A DNA stretch of 64,000 bases from Selaginella tamariscina (lineage: Eukaryota > Streptophyta > Lycopodiopsida > Selaginellales > Selaginellaceae): assembly GCA_003024785.1 (NCBI GenBank), contig PUQB01000009.1, positions 455,001 through 519,000 on the forward strand, in the 5' to 3' direction. Of the stretch, positions 35,585 to 47,864 are shown in pieces; the first letter of the stretch is position 1; each line of letters opens with the position of its first letter. The position numbers and the translations under genes are program-made. The notes under the pieces were generated by a model that made no database searches, was not told where the DNA came from, and saw nothing but the letters and a program-made list of their open reading frames with translations.

Positions 35585-37336
35585 TGTCATAGTCTTTACT
35601 ATGACTCCTCTTTACTTTGGATGTTGACTGTTGTTACCTACTGTACTATGTTGGCAAGCCCTAGATGTAGTGAGAAACAGCCCCGCTTAGTGCACTTAGG
35701 TGTTTAGGGTAGTCCGGCCAGCTGTCCTTAGATATCGCGAGAAACTCTAAGCGAGGTAGCACTTACCTTCTAGAAAACTCTTACCCTCGTTTTCCGTGTC
35801 CCAGTTGGGTTAATGGTTAGTTCTAGTGAGTTCGACGTGTCGGATATGCTTAGAAATACCCCTAGGTTTGACAGGTTAGGGTTTAGGGGTCGATGGATAA
35901 CTCACCAAGTATATTTCCTCTGGGAATGAGATTTCAGTGCTAGCCCACTTATGTAAACAGGAAAACAGGGGGGGGGGGCTCTGTCACATAAATAAGGTAG
36001 TATATAGGAGTGAGGGTTCCTGTGTTCATGACTGAGCTTGTTACTCTTCTCCCGGTGCAAGCTCTAGCTTGTGTCGTTAAGGCACAACCCTCTGTTGTGC
36101 ACCCTAACTTCCAGATGCTAGGGGTACGTCCCACCTTCAGGGTAACTTACCCTTAACGTTGGTGAATCCATGCCTGGGAGGTCTTGTCGGAATGCACATT
36201 CCAAGAGGCAGAGGTTGAGGCTTGTCTCCAGCCTCCTCCTCCACGTCAAGCTAGGTGTAGCACTCACGGCCAAGCAAGGCACATCCGTGTCCTTGTCCAA
36301 CTGTGAGCGTGGGATCTTGTTTGACAGGTTCATGTTACTTGGTTCCTGAGGGTTCATTGAGGGTTCTAGAGTCGGCATTTAGGAGCCACGTTTGTGGCAC
36401 TTAGTGCAACTCTTGAATCTAAGGGCTATGGCAAGATAGCCCACATTGGGGAAGGTAGTGTCACATGGAGATGTGACACTGGGCTAAACGTCACATGGTA
36501 CAACGCCTGAGGCACACCCTTTGGGGTTATGTCATGGGCTTGTCGCCAAGGGGTTGGATACTTTAGCAAACAGACATGCTTATGCTTGCACTAGGGTGTT
36601 AAGCCTTGGGCATCCGCTCAAGGGAGGTTAGGTCTCATAACTAGGTGTGCTTTGGCACACTTGGCTAGGGGAGTGTTCTCCTTGGAATCCAGGGTTGAAC
36701 AACCTAAGCTCATTAGCAGAAGCCTTTTCGTAAGGCACTCGCAAGGTCATGTACTTAGGGTTATCCAAACCTAGCCTTAAGGAGTTTGCTTAGCAAAACA
36801 CTCGTGTCCGCCTACGGCGCACACTCGTGTCCTCACTAAGTACTAGTCCTAGGTCTAGGGTATGACTTGGCCACTCAAACCCTTAGGGGTTAGTCGTGGT
36901 TCAGGGTACCCCTTGTCGCCCTAAAGGGGTTGTACTCCTGAATGAGGGTGATTCCTCAAGGGGTAAGTGACAATGCCTTAGCTCTGTCCAGGGTATGTGT
37001 GGAACACACGTCTCCTTAATGGGGGTTAGGGCATGAGCCTGTCTAGGTCATCTAGGGCAAGACCCTAAGTCAATTAGGGTTATCCCTCAAGGGTTTTGGG
37101 GTAGACACTCTAGGGAGACTTAGGCTAAACCCTAAGTCAACTAGGGTTATCCCTCAAGGGTTCTGGGGGCAGACATTCTAGGGAGACTTAAGATTTAGCC
37201 TAAGTCTCCTGTCCACTTGGGCATTAGAGTCTAACCCTAGGGGTCGTTGGGGTTGTTAGCGTTGCTCACATAGGGTGATGACGCCAAATGGCCACCTGGC
37301 AGCCACGTGTTGGCCCTTTGGGTTAAAACTCTGACA
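35585..37336 (+). mobile_element. Solo LTR nested in the LTR element
   Basis: A complete LTR of the same family (TGTCATAG...CTGACA) flanked by a perfect five-base target duplication, ACTTT at 35580-35584 and 37337-37341. There is no primer site or purine tract of its own, so it is the product of recombination between two LTRs of a former insertion. It is more diverged from the two outer LTRs than they are from each other, so it belongs to another subfamily. Confidence 0.92.
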
Positions 37337-39170
37337 ACTTTAGTGTTATAACTTGAAATGTGTTTTCAAGTTAGTTGAGAAATGAGACATTTCTCAATAC
37401 ATTGCTTTTGGGGCAATGTGATACTTTTTGGATTGTTAGGTGTCTAGAGTGAATAATATATCTTAGTTCAATGTATTGAACTAGATATTTTATTCATGTT
37501 TGGGGAGATCTATTGAATTATAAGGTATGACTAAAACATGAAGTTGATATAACACTTAATGTTATAATAACATTTATGTGGAGGTTGATATCTTACTAAA
37601 TCAATTAGATGAACCAGACACTAGTTCATGATTCCTCTTAGTCTCTGAACAAGTTCCTCGGAATACTGTCATAACATTATATGTCCATCTCAAAAAACTC
37701 AAGTTCGGTTCATGTAAACTAAGACCATGTTTATATTATAGTTATAGCATTTTGATAGATTGATATGATTGTAAGTTTATATCCGTTAATATAACAACTA
37801 GTTGATAAATTTAGGATTTGAACGTTAAAACGATCATTATCCATTCAAGAATATCAATATCGAAATTACAATTGTTTATGGAATAAGGATTAGTTTAAAA
37901 AAGATGTTTATCAAAACACTAATTGCTTGAATTAGTGAAAATACTATATTTCGGTATAGTGTTAAGAAACATTTACATAATCAATTTCAAAGTTGGAAAT
38001 CAATATAATGTTATGGAGGCGTGCAGTATTACGAGTTCAGGGAGACTCTTATCATGGAAACTAAGTTCTAAAATTCGGTATTTTGAACTTAGTATGATAA
38101 GGAGTTAGGAATTATTGAATGGCACCTAGTATGTTGTGCTCTTTAAGGAATGAGTACAATGAGATGACAATTAAGAGACGTGTTATCTAAAGGTTGTCAA
38201 TTGAGGCACTAGAGATGGGTTGAATTTCCTGGTTTCCACATTGGTTTGTAAGAAAGGTATGTTAGCCTATCTGGTCCCTGAACTGGTCGGTGTTATGAAA
38301 GAGTACAAAGTTGGTTGCGAAAACAAATGGTAGTGTTATCACACTTGGTGGCAAATTTGACTAAATTTGATTCCTATCGGGAATAAATTTATGTTAATAA
38401 CACACCAAGTGGATGGCAGTTGATAGATTGGCATAATCTTGTTGTATACATGTGTACAGCCATGCACCTATGTGATCGCCTCTGGCCAGATTGACATGTT
38501 TATAAAGAACAAGGTTTATGAAGAGTACTCTTGTATCGGAAAAGAGCTTGTTTCCGATAAAAGTCTCATACTTAGTCTGGTGTAGCTATATACTAACAAG
38601 GGATAGGTATAGTAGCAGACCCTTATGTAAAGGGTAATGAGAAACACCGAGGGATGTAGAAATGTGAGGCTATAATACCGTAACATGTGGAAATGGAAAC
38701 CTTTAGAAAATCAAAGAAGGTGTTTGGTCAAGCATTTCAGAAATGCTTGTTGTGCACTAGATGACAGAGGTCGTCAATAACATTTAATATTAAGGAATAA
38801 AGCAAGTCTTTATTTCTTATTAACCAAGGGGCCGGCAACAACACTAACTAGAGGCCTCCAATATAAATTCTAGTTAAGTAAAGAAATTAACCAGTGTTGT
38901 GTGCGTCAGGTGACAGACTTTGTAGACGTGCAAAAGGTCTCCAAGTGACTTCATGTCGCAGGTGGTGCCTCCGGCGGCTGGGTTTACGACTCAGTGAACG
39001 ACAGTTTTGAAGTACTTGGCTTCGCGTAATGCAAGGGGGTAATGAAATTATGTGAACTTTTGGCTACTCCGCATAGAGTGATATGTTAGTTTTGGTTAGT
39101 TTTTTCTAACATTATCTAGTCTTGGAGTTGGACGTCAATGAGACGTTGACATTTTCAAAGGCGGGGAGTG

Positions 39171-40890
39171 TGTCATAGTTTTTACTATGACTCGACCCTT
39201 TACTTTGGACGTTGATTGTTGTTACTTATTGTACTATGTTGATGGACCCTAGATGTAGTAGAAAACAGGCCCGCTTAGTGCACTTGGGTATCTGGTGATG
39301 GTGGCCGGGTGTCATTAGGTATTTGCAGGAAACTTTAAGCGAAGCTAGAACTTACCTTCTAGAAACCCACCCCCAATTTTGACGTCCCAAATAGGCTGAT
39401 TGGTCTTTGCAGATGAGTTCGGCGTGTTAAGTCCTAGGGTTGCCCTAACCCATGCCCTAAAACCCCCACCCCCTTGGGTAGGGTTTAGGGGTAGGAGTAA
39501 AGGCTCATATTGCTAATTTGTCTAAGGGGCTAAAATTCAGTGCCAGCCCACTTACACATATAGGAAAAAGGGGGGGGACTCCGTCACATAAATAAGGTAA
39601 AGTATATATAGGAGAGCTCTGGGTTCATGACTGAGTTCGTTGCTCTTCTGCCGGTGCAAGCTTTAGCTTATGTCGTTAAGGTACAACCCTCTGTTGTGCC
39701 ACCCTAACTTCCAGATGCTAGGGGTACGTTCCGCCTTTGGGGTAGCTTACCCTTAACGTTAACGAATCCATGCCTAGGAGGTCTTGTCGGAATGCACGTT
39801 CCAAGAGGCAGAGGTTGAGGCTTGTCTCCAGCCTCCTCCTCCACGTCAAGCTAGGTGTAGCACTCACAGCTAAACAAGGCACATCCGTGTCTTGTTCAAC
39901 TGTGGGCGTGGGATCTTGTTTGACAGGTTCACATTACCTGGTTCTTGAGGGTTCATTGAGGGATTCTAGAGTTGGCATTTAGGAGCCACGTTTGTGGCAC
40001 TTGGTGCAACTCTTGAATCTAAGGGCTATGGCATGATAGCCCACATTGGGGAAGGTAGTGTCACATGGAGATATGACACTAGGCTAAACGTCACATGGTG
40101 CAACACTTGAGGCACGCCCTTTGAGGTTATGTCATGGGTTTGTCGCCAAGGGGTTGGATACCTTAGCAAATAGACATGCTTGTGCTTGCACTAGGGTGTT
40201 AAGCCTTGGGCATCCGCTCAAGGGAGGTTAGGTCTCATAACTAGGTGTGCTTTGGCACACTTGGCTAGAGGAGTGTTCTCCTTGAATTCAAGGGTTGAAC
40301 AACCTAAACATGTTAGTAGGAGCCCTTTCATGAGGCACTCGCAAGGTCATGTGCTTAGGGTTATCCAAACCTAGCCTTAGGGAGTTTGCTTAGCAAAACA
40401 CTCGTGTCCGCATACGGCACACACTCGTGTCCTCACTAAGTACTAGCCCTAGGTCTAAGTTATAACTTGGCCACTCAAACCCTTAGGGGTTAGTCGTGGT
40501 TCAGGGTACCCCTTGTCGCCCTAAAGGAGTTGTACTCCCGGATGAGGGTGATTCCTCAAGGGGTAAGTGACGATGCCTTAGCTCTATCCAGGGGTATGTG
40601 TGGAACACACGTCTCCTTGATGGGGGTTAGGGCATGAGCCTGTCTAGGTCTTCTAGGGCAAAACCTTAAGTCAACTAGGGTTATCCCTCAAGGGTTTTGG
40701 GGACAGACATTCCAGGGAGACTTAGGCTAAACCCTAAGTCTCCTGTCCACTTGGGCATTAGAGTCTAACCCTAGGGGTTGTTGGGGTTGTTCTGGGAAAC
40801 TTAGCGTGCTCACACAGGGTGATGACGCCGAATGGCCACCTGGCAACCGCGTGTTGCCGCGTGTGGGCCCTTTGGGTTAAAACTCTGACA
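39171..40890 (+). repeat. Right LTR
   Basis: About 1.72 kb, partner of 31861-33606, preceded by a purine tract at about 39157-39168. Confidence 0.92.
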
Positions 40891-43323
40891 CCTGGGCACT
40901 TAATGGAATAGGGTCTGGTCCTTCTGGGAAAGTGGCTTTCCATCCTCTCCACTTTTGAAGAGTATTAACCCTCTTTCGGTAACCACTCATGCTTGATGGC
41001 CGTAACTTATACTGCATAATAGGTATACCATCTCGTATGGAGAAAAAGAATTGTAGCGGCACAAGGTGACCAACTAAAGAATCACTCCCTCTTTTATATA
41101 CTCCTTGAGAAATTTTTTGAAGTCTGGCACCTCAGTCACAAGCAAAGCACAACTTTTTTTGGAGATGCAGTTTTCAAAAAGATTCATCATATGCGGTAAG
41201 GTAAGTGCACTTGTCCTTTTTGTAGAGTTGGAGACCTTGCTGAAGAACGCATCAATATCTTCATGAGTGTGACCAACCATAAGGAAACTGAGCGTGATTT
41301 CTCAAACACACCTTTGGCAACAAGCATTGACAAGTATGCTAGCACATATCTAGAAAATAAAAGTAAGTATGAGCTTGAGAAACCCTTAAGTAAAATGATT
41401 TACCTATTTTTGTTCTCGCCTGCACAATTATCCATCTGTAAAAGCAAATGACGAGGAAGCTTATTTGATGTTGAGGACACATGTACACTATTTGAGCTAG
41501 ATCCCTCCACTGAACCTGAACTCTCAACAGGGCCATCTTTTTTGTGCAGGCTGCTGACAATGCCTCTCATATTCCCAAGTAGCCTCAAGTGCAGATGTTC
41601 ATGAGAGCATTATGTAAAGGTTGAAGGTGTTGTTTCTTCACTTTGAGATCACTGATAGGACTTGTCTGTGAGTGGGCTTCAAGGTTTCTGAAACACATGG
41701 CCAACGACCCAATAGTGAAATTGGAGTCGCTAGACCAATGTGGAAGTGAAAAGTGTCCATATGACTCACAACCGTGTCCATGTGTTAGCACACCTGTAAT
41801 GAAATCGGAAGTTTCATGACATTTCCAAGGCACTTTGGTGTTGCAACGAGCTTTGGAATGCTGGTCTTTGAATGATCCATCTTGTCATGGATCAAGCACA
41901 GGTACTCTGATGGGCGTGACACAGAAAATGCGGTGTGCATAGTACTGAGACCGGCAAGTTTGTTGTGCAATCATGTGGGCCTCCATCTTCTTTTGAATGG
42001 CAGTGATCTCCACCAAGGTTTTTGCAGCCTCTGCAGCCTTCAATGATGTACAAGTGTCACACTTGAAAAAGCTAGAGTGTTTTGCAATCTCCACATCCTT
42101 AAAATGAGTATTCCATATGTTGTTGAAGGTACCAGTGCAGATTGCTTGAGCCCCATCAAACTGAGGCACTTGTTCACATGTTCACACAGCTTCAATTGAG
42201 TGTAGATTGAAGGCAAAACCTTGAGATTTTCCCTGACCCCTGCATTTGTGGTTCGGCATTTGTGAGGCATCCTGTCTGCATTTGCTTCCACAAAAGCCTT
42301 GAGTATCTCTATGGCTGCCATAATGTGAGAGCGGGTTTTGACCAAGCGATGTTCCCATGTACTGAGGTTCACGCTCCATCTAGCCACTCATCCCTCCGAT
42401 GGTAAACGTGGTTTTGGGATCCCGTATATACTATACCAAGCTTTGAAGCAGATGGCCACCTTATTAAATACCATGATGTACTCTGATAACCTGTGTCCGA
42501 TGCATTCATCAATACACCCAGTTAGTGCAGCATATACAAACTCATGCCTTTGCTTTTGAGTGAGTGTACGAAAGACATGTCTACATTGGGTAATTTCATT
42601 TCCGGTCTGCCATCTGACAACACTTTTTCTTGTAGCAGTCAACCGTGGAAATGCTCGTAACACTTTTGAAAGATGTAGGATCCATCTTCATCCTCTTGCT
42701 GAAACTTACAGGGGAAGATCTGCAACACCATGAATCGCCTTTTTCTTACAATAGGACCAATGCAAGGAACCTCTTCAAATATGAGTTGTTCTTCCGGGTT
42801 GTTATTATTGAAATCCAACCCAGAATATGTTGAACCATCTTGCCGTCTTAATTCAGATGTTCGCCACCTCACGAGGGATCCAGGATGCAATGTGCCATTA
42901 GGTGAAACCTCTGTCACAACTACACCCACGAAGTCGGACCCTAGTTTCTCTTCTGACACTGCTTCCATTGGATTTATAGCTGTGATGATGCCTCTCCCAA
43001 CCTCAATCTCATGAAGAAAGAGAATCACCTCATCCATCACAGCAGGCAAGCATCATCTGGTAAACTCGTGCTACTATTTGTTTGTGACTCTGCATATTCT
43101 GTGTCAGCCTTGACTTCATCCAAATTCCACAATACAGGAGAACCCTCCTCAAATTCCATTCCAAACCTCAACATGCTTGTAAATGGTGTTCACCCATACG
43201 TACACACAAGATCCTTGGGCAATATTGTGACATGATGCATTATATCTCGAACTTCCACAGTTCCAGTGCCAACTATCTCGTTGTTCCGAAGAAGACATAC
43301 TTTATCTCCAGTATTAAACATAT
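40891..43323 (-). pseudogene. DUF7869-like gene, 5' and central part
   Basis: From a likely ATG at 43321 (after acceptor TGCAG) the minus strand reads MFNTGDKVCLLRNNEIVGTG, then SDFVGVVVTEVSPNGTLHPG and a Cys-rich central part (FKCDTCTSLKAAEAAK). The diagnostic core follows: YLCLIHDKMDHSKTSIPKL, LTHGHGCESYGHFSLPHW, LQMDNCAGENKNR and MVGHTHEDIDAFFSKVSN. This order (xHDxMDxSK, then QxDNxxxENKN, then VGHTHEDID) is that of plant DUF7869 proteins, which are probably transposase/integrase-like with acidic catalytic residues; that role is inference. Several frame breaks are present. The gene is cut at 40890 by the LTR element and resumes at 31860. Palindrome array P2 lies about 150 bp upstream of its start. 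Confidence 0.72.
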
Positions 43324-43473
43324 TGTCCTGCACATAAATAATTGTGTTATTTATGATATCTGTTTATGCAATATTTTAAGAAATCATAATTACGGTTGCT
43401 TAATAATATGCATGTGCAATAATACATAATTATGTTTAGAGATAATATCTCATGCTTGATTAATACAACTGAT

Positions 43474-44230
43474 GAGCTGAATTAATCCCGCCCACGACTC
43501 CTCCGACGAGGAACGTGGGCGGGATTAATCCCGTCGCCGACTCTACCCCTTCGGAGAGAGTCAGCGGGATTAATCCCGCTGCCAATTCCCTCCGACGAGG
43601 AAGAGCCGACGGGATTAATCCTGGCGCCGATTCCCTCCGGCGAGGAAGAATCGGTGGAATTAATCCCGCCGTCGGATCTTCCTTGTCAGAGAGAGGCAGC
43701 AGGATTAATCGCCGATTCCCTCCGACGAGGAAGAAGCGGCGGGATTAATCCCGTCGCAATTCCCTCCGACGAGGAAGAGGCGGCGGGATTAATCCCGCCG
43801 TCAGATCTTCCTTGTCGAAGAGAGGCGGCGGGATTAATTCCGCCCACAACTCTTACGACGGGGAATAGGTGACGTTATTAATCCCGCCCACAACTCTCTC
43901 CAAAACTATGATTTCAAAAAGATCTCGGGATAAATCCTGCCCATAAATCTTTAAAATAGGGAAGTGGTGGCAAGATTAATCCCGCCACCATTTCTCTACC
44001 TCTTATAATGGTTGGCGGGATTAATCTCGTCGACAACTCTCTCTAATAAATTCAGGTAACTCTTTATCAGTTGAGAGAGTTATCGGCAGGATTAACCCTG
44101 CCACTCTTTTTCAGAGGCGGAGAAGCATTGCCCGGGTTAATTTTGCCATGGCTATTAAAGAGATGGTGGCGGGATTAATCCCGCCACCTCTTCTAAGAGG
44201 CAAAAAAAAATGGCCGGATTAATCCCGCAG
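43474..44230. repeat. Palindrome array P2
   Basis: About 17 copies of the GGCGGGATTAATCCCGCC-type palindrome, 38-50 bp apart. The spacer here is mainly TTCCCTCCGACGAGGAAG, itself partly self-complementary and unlike the spacers of P1. Copies become poorer towards 44230. It lies just upstream of the DUF7869-like gene. Confidence 0.93.
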
Positions 44231-44400
44231 CCCCGGCTAACCGAGAATATTAAGTTAAAAAGATATTTAAATAAGATAAATCCCTAACGAAATATATTGT
44301 AATCTTAATGCATTCTTAAATTCCTAAATTCTAGAGAGAATGTAAAAGAGTGAATCTTTATAAGTATATCTAAATTTGTTTATAATACTTATTTGTAAAG

Positions 44401-44698
44401 TGCCAGCAACATGTCACTCGGGGTCTTCAGTCCTCTGACCTTTTAGCACAGGCCCGTAGGCGGTGCCTAACAGCACTGAAGGCGCCATGCTTTTTTATAA
44501 ACAATAGCACCCAATTTAATGTCGCTCTTGAGCTGATCATTATGAAGAAAAAAGAAAATTTGAAGAGTGAAAAATACAAAATGAAGAAACCCTTGCCAGA
44601 GAAAGAACCAGATCTGAATTTGAATGGGAAATTAAATATATTTTCAAATTTACATGTCAAACCGACAATACTTATGTCAGAAATTCAAATTTTTTAAA
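44401..44698 (+). pseudogene. Possible exon fragment, unrecognised
   Basis: After an acceptor-like TTGTAAAG, an open frame of nearly 100 codons runs without an early ATG to TAA at about 44696-44698. It reads QQHVTRGLQSSDLLAQARRR, then LKAPCFFINNSTQFNVALEL, then a lysine-rich tail. The first 100 bases are GC-richer than the flanks. No family recognised; chance is possible. Confidence 0.3.
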
Positions 44699-44699
44699 A

Positions 44700-45660
44700 A
44701 AAAAAAAATAAAATTTAAGATGAGTTGACACAAATAACTGACATTCTAATATATATACTCTCCAATTTCAATGAGTGTTATAAAATTGCATTTAATGTTA
44801 TTCAGTGATTCAAGATGTTTAATATTACGAAATTTTAGTAATTATTCTACATTCTTAATATTCAAGTATAATTATTAAGTTTATATATATATATATATAT
44901 ATATATACACTTATACAATAAATAAATTGATATATTATTATGTATCGTTTAAAATATATTCATAGTTTGTTTATTATTATTATTTTCTTAATTACTCAAG
45001 TAATTAATTTACATTTCCTACTATTAATGGAATATTCTTTATTATTTTCTTAATATTCAAAGAATATTCTAATATTAAACCTGATTATCATAATTAAATT
45101 AGTCTTATTCTTAATTATTTCAGTAATTATTCTACATTTGTATATATTAATGGGATTTTCTCAATTAATTTCTTATTATTTCAAGAATATTCCTATGTTA
45201 AACCTTATTATCAATATTAAATTAATATATATTATTAAAACTATATATGAATATATATTAAATAAAATGAGGTATTATTATGTATAATTTAAAATATGTT
45301 CATAGTGTGTATATTAATATAATTACTTGAGTAATTAATCTTCTTTATATTAATAGGATATTCTTTATTATTTTCTTATTATTCCAAGAATATTCCAATA
45401 TTAAACATGATTATCATAATTAATTTAGTTAATTATTTCAGTACTTGATCTACATTTGTATATATTAATGAGATTTTCTCAATTAATTTCTTATTATTTC
45501 AAGAATATTCCAATGTTAAACCTTATTATCAATATTAATTAATATTATTAAAACTATATATGGTTATATATTAGATAAAATCATATATTAAATATGTTCA
45601 TAGTGTGTTTATTAATATGATTTTCTTAATTATTCGATGTTTGTTTTGCACACATATATA
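44700..45660. repeat. AT-rich tandem units of ~330 bp
   Basis: A unit containing TTATTATTTTCTTA, CCAAGAATATTC, TAAACCT(G)ATTATCA and a TTCATAGTGTG(T) phrase recurs near 44940-45270 and 45290-45620. The copies are moderately diverged. No coding signal. Confidence 0.65.
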
Positions 45661-45829
45661 AACACAATCATAAATTTATATATACACGTGCACACGCATT
45701 AGAAGCACTTACAGAGACACATATGCACACACATACACAAGCCCTAAACCAAACTTGAGAAATATGTTGCTTCTTTATTGAAAAACATCATGTTCAACGC
45801 ATGTATGATCTATATGTACTCAGTCTGTG

Positions 45830-46590
45830 TGTATGTAACACATTGAATTTACACATGTAATATATATGTATGTCTGTGTGTATACACGTGTGTATATATA
45901 GTGTGTACTAATATATGCAATGTGTACGATTTTAATTTGTTAACACTCTCTCTCTCTTCTCTCATACATACACAGTGTCACCATGCATAATCCCTTTTCT
46001 CATACATACACACCATGCATGATCCATAATATGTAGTGTCTCTCTTCTCTCATACATACACACCATGCATGATCCATAATATGTAGCCTGTCTCTCTTTT
46101 CTCATACATACACACCATGCATGATCCATAATATGTACTGATGTTACAATATTATGTACTATGTATGTATATCTGTGTATAATATGTGTATGTATATATG
46201 TACTAATATATGCAATGTGTACAAAATTAATTTTTTAACACTCTCTCTTCTCTCATACATACACATGATCCATCCTAAACCCTAAACCTAAACTCTAAAC
46301 CCTAAACCCTATGTAACACATTGAATTTACACATGTAATATGTATGTATGTTTGTGTGTATACACGTGTGTATGTATATATGTGTACTAATATATGCAAT
46401 GTGTATGAATTTAATTTGTTAACACTTTCTCTCTTCTTTCATACATACACACCATGCATAATCCATGTTAATATATATGTCTCTCTTCTCTCAAACATAC
46501 ACACCATGCATGATCCATAATTGTACTGTCTCTCTTCTCTCATACATACACACCATGCATGATCCATAATATGTACTTTGTTTCTCTAAT
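45830..46590. repeat. Minisatellite with CATACATACACACCATGCAT units
   Basis: Units of about 50-55 bp (CTCTTCTCTCATACATACAC, then ACCATGCATGATCCATAATA) are repeated about three times at 45945-46140 and again at 46430-46590. A longer block beginning ACACATTGAATTTACACATG also recurs (45839 and 46316), so there is a higher-order repeat of about 480 bp. Confidence 0.8.
46274..46310 (+). repeat. Interstitial telomere-like repeat
   Basis: About five CCTAAAC-type units in a row, of the plant TTTAGGG type in reverse. It lies inside the minisatellite block and is too short to be a chromosome end. Confidence 0.8.
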
Positions 46591-46929
46591 ATTATGTACT
46601 AATATGTATATATGTTTATGTGTATAATACTATGTGTGTATATTGCTACACGTGAAACTTTAACACTTTCATGGACACACACATGTTAAACCCCTGCATG
46701 ATTTATATTTTTGGGTGTATGTGATACACCCACGCACACGCACACGCTGATAATATAATGAAAGAATATTCGTTTAGGGCGAATTTATCTTTTATTCTTT
46801 TTAAGGTTTAAGTATATTCTTTTCAATTAGGGTTAATATATATTCTATTCCTTTTAGGGTTTAGGTATATTCTTAAGGTTTCAAGAAGAAAGGCAGTAAA
46901 GGCGGCGGCTGTGAAATCCCTCTCTATCA

Positions 46930-47185
46930 GACACAGGTGAGATATCTCTCTCTCTCTCTCACACTCACACTCCTGAATTTATTTATTTATTTTTCACATA
47001 TACATTTATATGTGTATCTTAATAATAAATTTATTTATCTATCTCTCGCACACACACGCACACTCCTATACATATATCATACATACACACACACACACAA
47101 AAATATAAAAATATATGTGTGTGTGTGTATCTATATAATTTTATTAATTTATTAATTTTATCTCTCGCACACACACACACTCTTG

Positions 47186-47222
<37 letters not shown>

Positions 47223-47640
47223 TTATTTGTATGATTTTATTTGTTACGCTCACACACGCATACACACGATATACATATACACATATATATATACATATAT
47301 ACATACATATATTATGTGTACCAGTATCTATATAATTTTATTTATTTATCTATCTCTCGCACACACACGCACTCCTGTATATACATATACATATACATAT
47401 ATATACATATATATATGTGTGTGTGTGTGTGTCTGTATAATTTTTTATTTAGCACACACATACGATATACATATACATATACATATGTGTGTGTGCATCA
47501 CTATAATTTTATCTGATTTATCTATCTCTTCCACACACACACACTCTCCTACACACATATACATACATATATATATTGTGTGTGTGTGTGTGTGTGTTTA
47601 TATCTATACACAAGCATATATATATATATATATGTGACCA
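46930..47640. repeat. CA/TG, ATACAT and CT microsatellite block
   Basis: Successive blocks of TCTCTCGCACACACAC, ATACATATACATAT and GTGTGTGTGT, repeated four or five times with period about 110-150 bp. From 47447 it matches the window start. The 172-codon open frame across it is simple-repeat artefact. Confidence 0.85.
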
Positions 47641-47641
47641 T

Positions 47642-47864
47642 ATAGCGGTGGGATTAATCCCGCCGCTATATGGTTAGCCCCGTGGGCGGCGGGATTAATC
47701 TTGCTGCTATATGGTTACCCTCATGAGCGACGGGATTAATCCCGCTGCCGAGGCCCTTCATGTAGGTCATGAGCGGCGGGATTAATCCCGCCGCCCTTCA
47801 CGCAGGCTATTTGGTTAGCCTCATGAGCAGCAGGATTAATCATGCCCTGTCCATGGCCTGCGGG
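47642..47864. repeat. Palindrome cluster P3
   Basis: Five palindromes with GCTATATGGTTAGCC and GGTTAGCCTCATGAG spacers, matching the left end of P1. It borders the inverted segment 47865-48413. Confidence 0.92.

Larger units (their letters stand above)
31861..40890 (+). mobile_element. LTR retrotransposon, large non-autonomous type
   Basis: Left LTR 31861-33606 and right LTR 39171-40890, both TGTCATAG...CTGACA, differing by only a few per cent by eye, so insertion was fairly recent. A tRNA-Met-like primer site (TGGTATTAGAGC) follows the left LTR at 33609-33620, and a purine tract (AAAGGCGGGGAG) precedes the right LTR. The interior has no recognisable gag or pol, so the element is a coding-deficient fossil or a LARD-like derivative; Ty1 or Ty3 class cannot be set. 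It sits inside the DUF7869-like gene. The flanking five bases (GTTGG and CCTGG) match only in part. A solo LTR of the same family lies inside it. Confidence 0.9.

Noticed and set aside
35585-37336. Tandem three-LTR element sharing the middle LTR
   Set aside because: The middle LTR has its own perfect target duplication and lacks an adjacent primer site and purine tract, so a nested solo LTR fits better.
47119-47637. 172-codon open frame on the plus strand
   Set aside because: It is made entirely of CA/TG, ATACAT and CT microsatellites, with a composition of I, Y, H, T, C and V only.
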